A stretch of DNA of 64,000 nucleotides from Arsukibacterium perlucidum DSM 18276 (GCF_000382165.1 NZ_KB907704.1:1-64000); one strand, 5' to 3'. Shown: positions 24,129-33,983, numbered from the stretch's first letter. Made by a program: numbers and translations. Notes: generated from the letters alone by a model not told the origin.

Positions 24129-27100
24129 TTCGACCTCGTAAACGCGCGTACATTAATGGCAGCAGGAATAAAGTAGTTAGGGTTGATGTTACCAGACCAC
24201 CAATTACCACTATCGCTAATGGCCGTTGAATTTCTGCACCAGGACCACTTGCCAGAGCCAGCGGTATAAGCCCTAACATGGCGGTGGTAGCCGTCATCAG
24301 GATGGCACGTAACCGGTCACTCGCCCCCGTTATCACCAGTTCGTCAATGCTGCTGTAGCGGTTGTCGATACTTTGAAAATGAGACAGCATCACGACGCCA
24401 TTTAATACGGCGACACCCAATAAGGCGATAAAGCCAACGGAAGCAGGTACCGACAGATATTCACCGCTGATAAACAGTGCAATTATCCCACCCATCAGTG
24501 CAAACGGAATATTGGCATATACTAAGCCTGCTATTGCCAGCGAGCGAAAAGTGGTAAATAAGATTAATACAATAATAAGTAACACCACAGGCACTATCAT
24601 CATTAAATTTTTGGTTGCCCGAGCCTGATTCTCAAATTCACCGCCATATTCTATGGTGTAGCCACTGGGGAGCAGTATGCTGGCGTTGATTTTTTGCTCC
24701 AGCTCCTCAACGAAGCCGACGATGTCACGTTGCTGCACGTTACTGGTAACGACAGCAAAACGGCTGCCATTTTCCCTCTCAATTAAACTTGGACCAAACT
24801 GGGTTTCAATGGTGGCAACGCTGGCTAATGGTGCAACTGAGCCATCAGAAAGGCTGATCGGCATTTGTGCCAGTTGCTGAATATAGGTAACCCTGGAAAG
24901 GCTTTGACTGCTGCTGAACATTAACGGCGTTTTAATTTTGCCAGCGGTTAGCTCACCAACCTGAAGTCCGTCGACAAAAATCCTTAACCGCCTGGACAGC
25001 TCTGCTGTGGTAAGGTGATAGCGGGCAGCAACTTCCGGACGCAAGCGAATATTAATAAATTCACCGCCGTCGATAAGGGTTGTTTGCACATCAACACTGC
25101 CAGCAATTTGGCCGGTAGTGCCAGCAATCTGCTGCGCCAGATCACTTAGCATCGTAATGTCATCACCAAATACTTTAACCGCAACGTCACCAGAAGTGCC
25201 GGTCAGCATTTCTGATACGCGCATCTGAATGGGTTGAGTAAAATTAAAGTTGATACCCGGAAATTGGTGCAAAATTTGCCGGATATTTTCAATCAACTGC
25301 GCTTCGCCTGTGACCTGCCAGCTGGCTACCGGCTGCAACTGAATAAACATATCTGTTTCATTCAGGCCCATAGCGTCCATGCCAAGTTCATCTGAGCCGA
25401 TCCGGGCGACGATTTGCTTAATTTCCGGTACGTCGCGCAGTAGACGTTTGCTAATCTGGCCATCCACAGCAAGCGATTCGGCTAAACTGACGCCCGAATG
25501 CTTTTCTAACTGGACGATAAGATCGCCCTCGTCCATAACCGGCATAAAGGTTTTACCGACAAATGTCCCGATAATGCCAGTGGCAAAAAGCAGAACAAGT
25601 GCCATGACAAGCCATGGCGCTGGCCGCCGGATCAGGTTTTTTAATGCGTTTTGATAGTGTTGCAGCAACCATTGTAAAAAACGGGGCGCCGGTTTATCTG
25701 TGAATTTAATAATGCTGACTGCAAGCACCGGAATAACGCTTAAAGCAATAAGCAGTGATGACAGCATCGCGAAAACGATGGTCATGGCGACCGGCGAAAA
25801 TAATTTGCCTTCCAGGCCGGTGAGAAATAGCAGTGGTGCGAACACTATAATGACTATTAGGGTGCCGGAGATCACCGGTTTTGACACTGCCAGGGTGGCG
25901 CGGTATATCCGGTGCGCGCGCGGCGCATGGCGCTGTTGCTGGCTTTGGCTCAGGATGTTTTCCACCACCACCACGGCAGCGTCAACCAACATACCAATAG
26001 CGATGACAATACCACCCAGTGACATCAGGTTTGCTGTGAGTCCTGCCAGGTCCATGGCAAGAAAAGTCAGTGCTACTGCCAGCGGGATCGAGATAGCCAC
26101 AACCAGCGCCGCCCTTACATCTGCCAAAAATACAAACAGCACCAGCAATACTAACAATACGGCAGCAAAAAGTGCCTCTAAAATGGTGTTAACCGCGGTT
26201 TCAATCAGGCGGGCCCGGTCATAAAACACATTTAGTTCACTACCTTCTGGTAAGGTCATCTCAATTTGGGCAATTTTTGCTTTGACCGCCTGCACGACAT
26301 CGCTGGTGTTCGAGCCTTTCAGCGCAATAATCATGGCCTGGGCGGTCTCGTCACCATTATGGGTTACGCCACCAAAGCGTGCCAGATGACCGATGTTGAC
26401 TTCGCCAAGTTGCTCCAACCGCAACGGTTCGTTGTTAGCGGATTGGATTGTCAGCTGGCCCAGGTCGTATGCATCGTTAAGCTTGCCTTCTGTCCGGATA
26501 ACCAGGGTACTGGTGCCGCTGTTGATCCGCCCGACACTGCCATTCAGATGATGTTGTTGCAACCAGTCAATAAGTTGTTCCAGGCTGATCCCTGCCTGCT
26601 GTAAGCGTTGCAGATCAGGTGCAAATTCGTAGGTTTGAACATAGCCCCCCATAGTTGTCACTTCCGCCACGCCGGGTACCGTGCGCAACAGTGGCCGGAT
26701 TTGCCAGTCTAAAATGTGGCGGCGCTCGGTCAGCGTTAAATTAGGGTTGTTATAGCTAAACATGAATATTTCACTGAGCGGGGTACTCATAGGTGCAATG
26801 CCGCCTTCGACATTGGCAGGCAGACTGCCCCATACCCCGGCAAGACGCTCACTAACTTGCTGGCGGGCCCAGTAGATATCAGTACCCTCTGCGAAGTCGA
26901 TAGTAATAGAGGTTATCGCGTATTTAGTGGTAGAGCGCAATATGCTTTGATCGGGTATCCCAAGCAATTCGGTTTCTATTGGCTGGGTGATTTGAGCTTC
27001 AACTTCGGCAGTCGTCATCCCGGGGGCGCGAATAATCAGTTTTACCTGAGTTGGTGAAATATCCGGAAACGCATCTACAGGCAAGCGTTGCCAGGCTTGC

Positions 27101-27180
27101 ACCGCAAGGGCAACAATCAGGGTGGTCATGGCGAGCACAAAAAGCTTTTGGGTGAGAATAAAGCGTAACAATGCAGCCAT
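24115..27180 (-). CDS. Heavy-metal efflux RND pump, CusA/CzcA family
   Basis: This 1021-residue inner-membrane proton-driven transporter has the RND layout: helix 1, a large periplasmic loop, six helices, a second loop and five more helices. The helix-4 motif GGIVIAIGMLVDAAVVVVEN is of the heavy-metal (HME) group. It begins FILTQKLFVLAMTTLIVALAVQAWQRLPVDAFPDISPTQV, also characteristic. It exports metal ions through the adaptor and TolC-like proteins encoded upstream, with two bases between stop and start. Which metal (Cu/Ag versus Zn/Co/Cd) is not settled by the visible residues. Confidence 0.92.
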   Translation of the reverse strand: MAALLRFILTQKLFVLAMTTLIVALAVQAWQRLPVDAFPDISPTQVKLIIRAPGMTTAEVEAQITQPIETELLGIPDQSILRSTTKYAITSITIDFAEGTDIYWARQQVSERLAGVWGSLPANVEGGIAPMSTPLSEIFMFSYNNPNLTLTERRHILDWQIRPLLRTVPGVAEVTTMGGYVQTYEFAPDLQRLQQAGISLEQLIDWLQQHHLNGSVGRINSGTSTLVIRTEGKLNDAYDLGQLTIQSANNEPLRLEQLGEVNIGHLARFGGVTHNGDETAQAMIIALKGSNTSDVVQAVKAKIAQIEMTLPEGSELNVFYDRARLIETAVNTILEALFAAVLLVLLVLFVFLADVRAALVVAISIPLAVALTFLAMDLAGLTANLMSLGGIVIAIGMLVDAAVVVVENILSQSQQQRHAPRAHRIYRATLAVSKPVISGTLIVIIVFAPLLFLTGLEGKLFSPVAMTIVFAMLSSLLIALSVIPVLAVSIIKFTDKPAPRFLQWLLQHYQNALKNLIRRPAPWLVMALVLLFATGIIGTFVGKTFMPVMDEGDLIVQLEKHSGVSLAESLAVDGQISKRLLRDVPEIKQIVARIGSDELGMDAMGLNETDMFIQLQPVASWQVTGEAQLIENIRQILHQFPGINFNFTQPIQMRVSEMLTGTSGDVAVKVFGDDITMLSDLAQQIAGTTGQIAGSVDVQTTLIDGGEFINIRLRPEVAARYHLTTAELSRRLRIFVDGLQVGELTAGKIKTPLMFSSSQSLSRVTYIQQLAQMPISLSDGSVAPLASVATIETQFGPSLIERENGSRFAVVTSNVQQRDIVGFVEELEQKINASILLPSGYTIEYGGEFENQARATKNLMMIVPVVLLIIVLILFTTFRSLAIAGLVYANIPFALMGGIIALFISGEYLSVPASVGFIALLGVAVLNGVVMLSHFQSIDNRYSSIDELVITGASDRLRAILMTATTAMLGLIPLALASGPGAEIQRPLAIVVIGGLVTSTLTTLFLLPLMYARLRGRNEKS

Positions 27181-27182
27181 GC

Positions 27183-28220
27183 TTATTCGCCTCCCAGGCC
27201 CAGATAGTGGCCATAAACCGCGCTGACAGATTGGCTAAGGATTTCAGAAGCGCTGCTAAGGGCGGCACTTTGCACCCAAAATGAATCAGCATCTTTGGCT
27301 AAAATAGTCACAGGTACTAAGCGCAGGCTTGCTGCTGATTTAAGCCATACATGTTGCTGGCTATTATGCCGGACAATACTATTGCCGGGCACCCGGAACA
27401 CTTCCTTAGCATAAAGCGGTACCACACTGAGGTGTTGCTGCCAGTTGGCCTGGCATGCTGGCTGTGTTGTTAACGGAGCACTCCACCAGATCCGACTAAA
27501 GCCCTGGCTCACAGCTTCCAGCCGGGCGATATCAAGTTGGCAGCTGCCAAAACCAATAGCCGTCAGTTCTGCCTGTTGGTCGGTCAGGGTTCCCTGCAGA
27601 CGAACTTGTTCTGCTTCAATAACCCGGAATAGTGTGCTATCTGCAGAGTCTGTCGCCAGTAGCACACCTGCCATGGGCGCGCTCAGGGTAATTTGTAAGT
27701 GATCATCACGGATGCTGCTGATACGTTCATAAAAATGATCTAAGTGCTCAAAATCAAGCAAAGCAGTTTGATATGCCAGGCTGATCTCTTGCCATGAGCC
27801 GGAACTTATTGCCTGGCGGGCAAACAGTGCGCGATTATCGTTATAGCGTTTTTCAACCAATTGGAAGTGGGCTTTGCGGGTTTGGTACTCGGTCAGAAAA
27901 TGATGAACTTCAGAGCCCTCCAGTTGCAACACGGCTTGCCCCTCTGTAACGAGAGTGCCGGGCTGTTCCAGCCATAAAGTCGCCGCATTTTCCACCACCC
28001 GGCTAACCGGAACCGCACTATTTGGATAAGCACTGACCCGGGCACTCAGTTCAGGCCCGCCAAAATGAGTTGCTGCAGTGACTTCTGAGTAGCGAAGCGC
28101 CAGGGCCCTCAACTCGTTAATAGCCACTTCGGCTGACTGCGCGGCCGCAGCAAGCGGCAGGCTTAGCATCAGCATGATACTGATCGTGCTGGCAAAGCGT
28201 AACGCTAAGCAAGGCTTCAT
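27183..28220 (-). CDS. RND periplasmic adaptor subunit
   Basis: This 345-residue secreted protein has a signal peptide (about 1-27, AAAAQS) and the membrane-fusion pattern: a lipoyl-like half (TLWLEQPGTLVTEGQAVLQLEGSEV), a short hairpin and a beta-barrel part (ISAPMAGVLL-type block LSAPMAGVLLATDS). It joins the RND pump to the outer-membrane channel. It overlaps the TolC-like gene by four bases. The hairpin is short, as in heavy-metal adaptors. No obvious Met/His metal-binding extension is seen. Confidence 0.85.
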   Translation of the reverse strand: MKPCLALRFASTISIMLMLSLPLAAAAQSAEVAINELRALALRYSEVTAATHFGGPELSARVSAYPNSAVPVSRVVENAATLWLEQPGTLVTEGQAVLQLEGSEVHHFLTEYQTRKAHFQLVEKRYNDNRALFARQAISSGSWQEISLAYQTALLDFEHLDHFYERISSIRDDHLQITLSAPMAGVLLATDSADSTLFRVIEAEQVRLQGTLTDQQAELTAIGFGSCQLDIARLEAVSQGFSRIWWSAPLTTQPACQANWQQHLSVVPLYAKEVFRVPGNSIVRHNSQQHVWLKSAASLRLVPVTILAKDADSFWVQSAALSSASEILSQSVSAVYGHYLGLGGE

Positions 28221-29428
28221 AAAATAACTCCGGCAGTCTGATTTAATGTAGTGATGGCTTGTTGCACTTGCACTTCAAGTAACGCAATCTGAAGTTCGGC
28301 CTGCAATAGTTGTTGCAAACGCTGTTGCGCAATATCCGGGCTGATCTCCTGGCGTTCGAGTAGCATAAATAACGCTGCTTTCGCCTGCTGGCGTAAAGGT
28401 TCATTGCCTTTTAATAACGCTAATCGTGTTTTAACGCTGTTTAGCTCAGTTTGCGCTGTTTGATATTGTTGCTGGATGTCAAGTTGGGTGTCGCTGAAGC
28501 TGTTTAACCACTGCTGATAGTCCGTTTGGAAATTGTTGTACTCGAGCTGATTTGTTTGCCGGCCAAATGTCAGTGGCACATCAAGCTGCGCGCCGATTTG
28601 GTTATCATCAAAGCCAGGGGTGCTAACCCGCTTGACCCGGGTGGTTAGTTGCCAGGCTGAATTAGCTGTCGTGCTGGCCTGAAGCTGCAGTTTGAGTTGT
28701 TGCTCTTGCATCATCAACAGGTGCAGACGAGGATGTTGTTGTAAATCTGGCTGGCTAAACTCAGCTTCATTCACGTCCGTAGGAGTGCTCCGCTGTCCAG
28801 TTAAATATTGCAACTGCTGCCGGGCATTTGTCAGCTGCTTTTCACTTTGCAGACGCTCAAGTTCAAGCTCTGTCGCAGCTTGCTGATACAAATATTGGTG
28901 AAAGACATCGGTCCCCCGACCACTGCTGAGAGCTTTAAGCCTGGTAAGAAAACGTTGATAAACCGTTAATTGCTCTGCCAGAATAGCCTGTCTGGTTTGC
29001 TCGGTTTGAATTGTCCAAACGATATCGCGGACCAGGCCGCTGGCGTACCAGCGTCGATAACTAAGCAGGCTTGCTCGCAATCGTTGTTCGTTGTTAATCA
29101 ACTCATCATCAAGCCGTGCGCGGCCGGGGCTTTTCAACGGCAGGGTTAAAGCGAGTTCAACTTCATCACTACCGCCATTCGTCTGGCTTTGCAGAAATGC
29201 CGCCGACAAGGTCGGTGCATCAGCTAACCAGCTCGATATCCAGGGTGCCACTTCTATTGTGGCCTGGCGTTGAATGGTTGCCTCAGCCGCATCGGTAAGT
29301 TGCAACATATTTTCGGCAATTGTTGGCGCTGGGTCGGCAGAGGCAACGCTACTATGGCCAGATAAAACGTACATCAGAAGCACAATTCCAGCGGATTTCG
29401 GTTTAATCAGGCCCACAATAGAGTGCAT
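28217..29428 (-). CDS. TolC-family outer-membrane channel
   Basis: This 403-residue protein has a signal peptide and long alpha-helical repeats typical of TolC proteins (ATELELERLQSEKQLTNARQQLQYLTG, LEVQVQQAITTLNQTAGVIL). It forms the outer-membrane exit duct of the metal pump. It is the first gene of the channel-adaptor-pump-DUF3240 operon, preceded by a PmrA-type box. Slightly short compared with CusC (~460 aa), but both repeats seem present. Confidence 0.85.
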   Translation of the reverse strand: MHSIVGLIKPKSAGIVLLMYVLSGHSSVASADPAPTIAENMLQLTDAAEATIQRQATIEVAPWISSWLADAPTLSAAFLQSQTNGGSDEVELALTLPLKSPGRARLDDELINNEQRLRASLLSYRRWYASGLVRDIVWTIQTEQTRQAILAEQLTVYQRFLTRLKALSSGRGTDVFHQYLYQQAATELELERLQSEKQLTNARQQLQYLTGQRSTPTDVNEAEFSQPDLQQHPRLHLLMMQEQQLKLQLQASTTANSAWQLTTRVKRVSTPGFDDNQIGAQLDVPLTFGRQTNQLEYNNFQTDYQQWLNSFSDTQLDIQQQYQTAQTELNSVKTRLALLKGNEPLRQQAKAALFMLLERQEISPDIAQQRLQQLLQAELQIALLEVQVQQAITTLNQTAGVIL

Positions 29429-29476
29429 TGGAATAACCTTATTAATTTCATCATGACCACAAGGTAAATGATGAAA

Positions 29477-29493
29477 ATTAAGCTTTTCTTAAG
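29477..29493 (-). promoter_or_regulatory. PmrA-type box upstream of the metal-efflux operon
   Basis: The reverse strand reads CTTAAG-AAAAG-CTTAAT, a perfect YTTAAK-N5-YTTAAK repeat ending 48 nt before the TolC-family start. Either of the two response regulators in this window could be the binder. Confidence 0.7.
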
Positions 29494-29565
29494 TTGTGAT
29501 AGTTTTTGCACATTTAGGTGCCAGCTTACGCACTAAAAGCAGCAGAGGGATAACAGTCTTAATGA

Positions 29566-30885
29566 CTATTCTGGAAGCTTAATGATCACTTCAAAGCCGC
29601 TTTCAGAACCACTTACCGGTGACAGTAGTTGCAAATGCCCTCCGATCCCCTTTACCAACGCCACTACAATCGCTAGTCCCAGGCCTGAGCCTGAGGTATT
29701 TTCAGAGGCACGAAAGAAACGCTCAGGTAGCTGCAGCAGCTGTTCTTTACTGAGAGGATTACAGTTATTGATTATCCGCAGTTCGCCATCTGCCTTGAGT
29801 TGCACATAGATAGGGCTGTCGCGGTCGCCATGCTTAATAGCGTTTTCAAGCAGATTCTTGACCAGTATAGAGAAAGCATCTGGGTCGAGGCATGCCCTGA
29901 CCGGTTGCTGTGGCAACTGCAGTTGCACGTTTTGCCGTCCCGTCCACTGGTACTCCGCAACAATAAGTCGCAACAAAGCATTTAAGTCTTGCGGGGTGGC
30001 GGTTAACAGCCCGCCACTATCAGCTTTTGCTAGTTGCAGCAGTTTATCTGACAAGTTAATCAGATGGTCTAGTGTTGTGGCTAACTGAGCGACTTTCAGG
30101 CGTGAAGCTTCGTCGGTTAAGGTTTTCGCCAGGCGCTGGGTTTGTGCCTTCATGGTGGCCAAAGGGGTACGTAATTCATGCGCTGCATTGGCGGTAAAAT
30201 AGCGCTCTGTATCAAGCGCAACTTGCAGCCGCAGTAGCAGCTGATTCACTGCCTTTGTTATGGGTTCAAGCTCATGGGGTAGGGTTTTGGGTGCTACCGG
30301 CGTCAGATCTGCCGCACCTCGCTGATCTAACTCAATACCGTATTGCCTGACTGGCTTGATCACCTGGCGCACTAAAAAAATGGCTACCAGCAAACATAAA
30401 GGTAGTAACAGCAATAAGGGTATTGTCATGATGAGCATAGTGTGCAGCACAGCCGCACGGCGGTGAGAGAGTGGTTCAGCTACCTGAAGAAAGTAGGTGC
30501 CCTGGATTGCTGACACCGTAAAAATCCGATAATCATCCTGACTCTCAAAACCATTACGCAAGGGTAGATTAAATGTTTTAAGGCGGGCAGCATGCGATTG
30601 CAACAACACCTGCCCCGCGGCATTCCGTACCTGATAGGTTATGCGTTCATCATGAGGGTTTAATGCCGGTAATAGCTGCAACAATTTCGATTCTTCCCGG
30701 TTAAAAATTTCAACTAACGCTAGCGGTAAAATACGTTCTGCTGTTTCCTGCAAGGTACTGTCAAAGGTATTGTTTAGTTCTTGTTTCAGTTGAAATCCCG
30801 CAAAAAATAAGCCTACCAGCCATAAACCAGTAACAACGATAAGCAGCCGTATAATAAGTTTTTTTTGCAAGCTGAATGATTTCAC
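29566..30885 (-). CDS. Sensor histidine kinase, linked to metal efflux
   Basis: This 439-residue kinase has membrane helices at about 11-31 and 149-172, a ~115-residue periplasmic region, HAMP-like linker, H-box YFTANAAHELRTPLATMK with His236, and an ATPase domain (N-box LLENAIKHG, G2 motif GSGLGLAIV). It overlaps the response-regulator gene by four bases. The position upstream of the RND operon suggests control of metal efflux, as for CusS/CzcS, but the periplasmic domain has no clear metal-binding His cluster. Confidence 0.87.
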   Translation of the reverse strand: MKSFSLQKKLIIRLLIVVTGLWLVGLFFAGFQLKQELNNTFDSTLQETAERILPLALVEIFNREESKLLQLLPALNPHDERITYQVRNAAGQVLLQSHAARLKTFNLPLRNGFESQDDYRIFTVSAIQGTYFLQVAEPLSHRRAAVLHTMLIMTIPLLLLLPLCLLVAIFLVRQVIKPVRQYGIELDQRGAADLTPVAPKTLPHELEPITKAVNQLLLRLQVALDTERYFTANAAHELRTPLATMKAQTQRLAKTLTDEASRLKVAQLATTLDHLINLSDKLLQLAKADSGGLLTATPQDLNALLRLIVAEYQWTGRQNVQLQLPQQPVRACLDPDAFSILVKNLLENAIKHGDRDSPIYVQLKADGELRIINNCNPLSKEQLLQLPERFFRASENTSGSGLGLAIVVALVKGIGGHLQLLSPVSGSESGFEVIIKLPE

Positions 30886-31541
30886 CGGCGTAGCATCCGA
30901 TATCCCATCCCGCGTACCGTTTCGATGCAGCCTTTGCCTAATTTTTTACGTAAACGGCTGATGTATACTTCTACAGTATTACTTTCGATTTCAGCACCGA
31001 ATGCGTAGAGCGCATCTTCAAGTCGTGACCGGGTTAATAGCTGGCCGGGATGATGAATAAAGGTTTCAAAGATGGCCCATTCGCGCGACGTAAGCTCAAC
31101 GGGTTGTTCTGCGTGGTAAACTGTTTTCTCAGCCAGATTGACCTGGATAGCTCCCAGCACAATATTCGGGTTGGGGTTGCCACTATATCGCCTTGCCACC
31201 GCGGCAACTCGGGCAATCATTTCATCAAGATCAAAGGGTTTAACTAAGTAATCGTCTGCTCCGGCATTCAGGCCACTAATTCGATCGGTAATCTGATCTT
31301 TGGCCGTCATAATAATCACCGGAAGAAAAGTGTTGGAGAGTCTTAATTGTTGCAAAAAACTTAGCCCGGAGCCGTCAGGTAGCATCAGATCCAGCAGTAA
31401 TAAATCATAATGGGTGCTTTGTAAGCAGCTATCTGCAGCACCTAAACGCTGCACCCAGTCAACAGCGTACCCTTCGTCCTGTAATTGCTCACGGATCGCT
31501 TCAGCAAGACCTGCGGTATCTTCAACTAACAGTATGCGCAT
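30882..31541 (-). CDS. OmpR-family response regulator, linked to metal efflux
   Basis: This 219-residue regulator has Asp51 in LLLLDLMLPDG, EDT (7-9), DDYLVKPFD and a winged-helix C-terminus (ELTSREWAIFETFIHHPGQ, NTVEVYISRLRKKL, VRGMGYRML). It resembles QseB/PmrA and CusR-type regulators. It lies first in a regulator-kinase pair 137 bases upstream of the efflux operon and is divergent from a PepSY gene. A TCTGA direct repeat in the shared intergenic region may be its site. Confidence 0.87.
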   Translation of the reverse strand: MRILLVEDTAGLAEAIREQLQDEGYAVDWVQRLGAADSCLQSTHYDLLLLDLMLPDGSGLSFLQQLRLSNTFLPVIIMTAKDQITDRISGLNAGADDYLVKPFDLDEMIARVAAVARRYSGNPNPNIVLGAIQVNLAEKTVYHAEQPVELTSREWAIFETFIHHPGQLLTRSRLEDALYAFGAEIESNTVEVYISRLRKKLGKGCIETVRGMGYRMLRR

Positions 31542-31576
31542 AATACAATCCCTAAAAAGTTATCTTAGCGCTCTTT

Positions 31577-31592
31577 TCTGACAAAAGTCTGA
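31577..31592. promoter_or_regulatory. TCTGA direct repeat with 11-bp period
   Basis: TCTGA occurs at 31577-31581 and again at 31588-31592, one helical turn apart, between the divergent regulator and PepSY genes. OmpR-family regulators bind such repeats. Possibly the autoregulatory site; the short motif makes this tentative. Confidence 0.3.
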
Positions 31593-31703
31593 ATCCAGCG
31601 CAGCTTTTCAGCATATAAGGTGAGCAATAGTTCAGCGCTTTGTCAGGAATAAGCGGTACAGTCTTGTGGCATTGAGAAACAACTCAGTATCCGGAGATAG
31701 ACC

Positions 31704-32024
31704 ATGAAAAAAAAAGTATTCACCCTGCTGCTTACCAGCTTCTTTATAACTGCCGCTGTATTTGCCAGCGATAATTGCAACGAGCCGGTGAATACCTGGC
31801 AGCCCCAGCACAATTTACAACAGATGTTAGAGAGCAACGGCTGGCAAGTGGAAAAGATTAAAATTGACGATGGTTGTTATGAGGTTAAGGGTACTGACAC
31901 ACTGGGCAACCGTTTTGAGGCTAAATATCAGCCAGCATCTCTGCAGATCCGTGAGCTTAAAATAACATTTAACGTTGAGGGTTTCGCCAGCGATTACCTT
32001 GATAAAAGTACCTTCGTTCGCTGA
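31704..32024 (+). CDS. Periplasmic PepSY-domain protein
   Basis: This 106-residue protein has a signal peptide (1-21, VFAS) and one PepSY domain (LQQMLESNGWQVEKIKIDDGCYEVKGTDTLGNRFEAKYQP). Single-domain PepSY proteins of this type often sit beside two-component systems and ferric-reductase-like genes and are thought to take part in extracytoplasmic redox or inhibition of proteases. It is divergent from the metal-linked regulator and 120 bases upstream of the ferric-reductase-like gene. Confidence 0.85.
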   Translation: MKKKVFTLLLTSFFITAAVFASDNCNEPVNTWQPQHNLQQMLESNGWQVEKIKIDDGCYEVKGTDTLGNRFEAKYQPASLQIRELKITFNVEGFASDYLDKSTFVR

Positions 32025-32144
32025 GCATCCTGGCAGCAGCATAAATGCCATTGCGGGTTTTCATATTAAGTAATTAAATAGTCATCTTAAGGTAGTTGTC
32101 AGAAAGGCAGCGCAGAATACTCCCGAATCTTAAGGAGTGAATGT

Positions 32145-33431
32145 ATGGCAAATTCTCGTCTTCTTTTAAACTTGCTGGCAATGCTGCTATGTCAGTTGGT
32201 TTTCTGGCAATGGGGCCTGAGCTATGAACACTTGCTGACCCTCAGTGGATATCTTGCGATTAATTTTATGTCTATCACGATGCTATTAGCCATGCGGCCA
32301 GTTTGGTTGGAGTCGGTGCTGGGTGGCTTAGACAAAATATATCAGCTACACAAATGGACCGGTATTCTGGCAGTTATTTTTGCACTAGGGCACTTGCTGA
32401 TTGAAATGACAGATGATTTCTTTAAAGCGCAGTTTGGCAAAGAGCGTAGCCTCAGAGAAGCAGACTTTTCAGGGGTACTTGATGGCTTGCAGGAATTAGC
32501 TGAAGATTTTGGAGAGCCGGGTTTTTATCTACTGCTGGCACTGGTTATTATTACATTAATCAAATGGCTGCCATATCACTATTGGCGCTACCTGCATCGG
32601 GCTATGCCGCTTGTGTATCTGGCACTGGCGGCGCACGCGTTACTACTGGCGCCGCTGCTCTGGTGGTCGCAGCCTGTTGGCTGGTTAATGGGGTTTCTAA
32701 TTTTCTGCGGATTAGTCGCCAGTTTGCTGTCATTAAGCGGAAAAGTTGGTAAGTCGCATCGCTGGCAAGGTTTAGTGCAAATGGTTCGGCAACTGTCGCA
32801 TAATACCATTGAGGTAGTTTGTGATATGGGTCAATACTGGCCGGGACATAAAGCCGGCCAATTTGCATTAGTAACATTTGACCGATCTGAAGGGGCACAT
32901 CCTTTTACGATGGCTAGTGCAGACCATCATAATGGCCGGCTGTACTTTCATATTAAGGCCCTGGGTGATTACACCTCCACTTTGCGACATCGACTGAAAC
33001 CGGGGCAAGCTGTTACCGTTGAGGGCCCCTATGGGCGTTTTAACCCCAATACAGGTAACGTCAGCGCACAACAAATTTGGGTAGCAGGTGGCTGCGGCAT
33101 CACCCCGTTTCTGGCGGCACTGGAAAGCCGGATCTATGCGACTGAAAAAAGCTATTCTGCGGTGGTGCTGCATTATTGTACACAGCTTACAGAGAATGAC
33201 CCTGTAGTAGCGCGATTGCAGGAACTGGCGGCAAGGTTACCGGAAGTGACCCTCTGTATTTATCAGAGTCAACAAGGGCAGTTGCTTACTTCCGCGCAAT
33301 TACAAATCCACTCTGCTACGGTTGATATCTGGTTTTGTGGGCCGTCAGGTCTGGCAACAGCGCTGCGCCATGAGCTGAAACAGCAGCCTATCTCAGTGCG
33401 CTTTCATCAGGAGCATTTTGAATTCAGGTGA
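32145..33431 (+). CDS. Ferric-reductase-like flavocytochrome
   Basis: This 428-residue membrane protein has about six helices (1-205) with conserved histidines for haem (QLHKWTGILAVIFALGHLL, and LAAHALLLAPLLWW). A cytoplasmic FAD-binding barrel follows (HPFTMAS, about 250), then an NAD(P)-binding domain with VAGGCGITPFLAAL and a final FHQEHFEFR. It should move electrons from NAD(P)H across the membrane to a periplasmic acceptor, probably the flavinylated DUF2271 protein encoded downstream. The start has AAGGAG eight bases upstream. Confidence 0.87.
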   Translation: MANSRLLLNLLAMLLCQLVFWQWGLSYEHLLTLSGYLAINFMSITMLLAMRPVWLESVLGGLDKIYQLHKWTGILAVIFALGHLLIEMTDDFFKAQFGKERSLREADFSGVLDGLQELAEDFGEPGFYLLLALVIITLIKWLPYHYWRYLHRAMPLVYLALAAHALLLAPLLWWSQPVGWLMGFLIFCGLVASLLSLSGKVGKSHRWQGLVQMVRQLSHNTIEVVCDMGQYWPGHKAGQFALVTFDRSEGAHPFTMASADHHNGRLYFHIKALGDYTSTLRHRLKPGQAVTVEGPYGRFNPNTGNVSAQQIWVAGGCGITPFLAALESRIYATEKSYSAVVLHYCTQLTENDPVVARLQELAARLPEVTLCIYQSQQGQLLTSAQLQIHSATVDIWFCGPSGLATALRHELKQQPISVRFHQEHFEFR

Positions 33432-33512
33432 CCGTATCTGGCTTCGATATTGGCATTAACAGGATGTAACGACATGACAAACTCAACCAGCTTAGTAATT
33501 CGGAGATATAGC

Positions 33513-33983
33513 ATGAAAAAGCAACTGTTTCATGTCGCCTTCGCAATGTTGATGACGTGGTCGCTGTGTGTGCAGGCAAAAGAGGTAACCTTTACCACAC
33601 AATTAACAAATTACCAGGGTGATGGCGCTTATCTGGCTATCTACCTCACAGACTCTGTGGGTAGCTATCAACGAACCATTTGGGTCGCTGGTAGCAAGAG
33701 TAAGCATTATAAGCATCTGACGGATTGGGCCCGTGGCAGTAAAATGAGTCGCTCAGAATATGACGGTTTTACCGGTGCCAGCATTGCTAATGGCATGCTG
33801 CTTAAAGTTACTATAAACGTAGACGATGCCCTGATCGATAGCGGTTATCAGGTTCGGGTAGATACTGCCGTAGAAGATATGAGTGAGAATCCTGCGGATA
33901 TCATCATTCCCCTCACGACAGCAGGAGTAGGTATCGTTGTTAAAGGCAAAGGATATGTGAAAACGTTCAGTTATGAGTTTTAA
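33513..33983 (+). CDS. DUF2271 protein with flavinylation motif
   Basis: This 156-residue protein has a signal peptide (1-22) and the DUF2271 pattern (NYQGDGAYLAIYLTDS, TIWVAGSKSKHYKHLTDWARGS). Residues 84-90 read DGFTGAS, matching the ApbE target motif Dxx(S/T)GA(T/S); Ser90 would carry FMN. It is thus a likely periplasmic one-electron flavoprotein taking electrons from the ferric-reductase-like protein encoded just upstream. The ATG at 33513 is chosen because GGAG sits seven bases before it and the signal starts there. Confidence 0.85.
   Translation: MKKQLFHVAFAMLMTWSLCVQAKEVTFTTQLTNYQGDGAYLAIYLTDSVGSYQRTIWVAGSKSKHYKHLTDWARGSKMSRSEYDGFTGASIANGMLLKVTINVDDALIDSGYQVRVDTAVEDMSENPADIIIPLTTAGVGIVVKGKGYVKTFSYEF

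Noticed and set aside
25700-26224. 174-codon open frame antisense to the metal RND gene
   Set aside because: Shadow of the conserved RND frame; Thr/Ser-rich with no recognisable domain.
32064-32090. Several TTAA half-sites upstream of the ferric-reductase-like gene (ATTAAG, ATTAAA, CTTAAG)
   Set aside because: Spacings are 2 and 7, not 5, so this is not a PmrA-type box as at the other five promoters.
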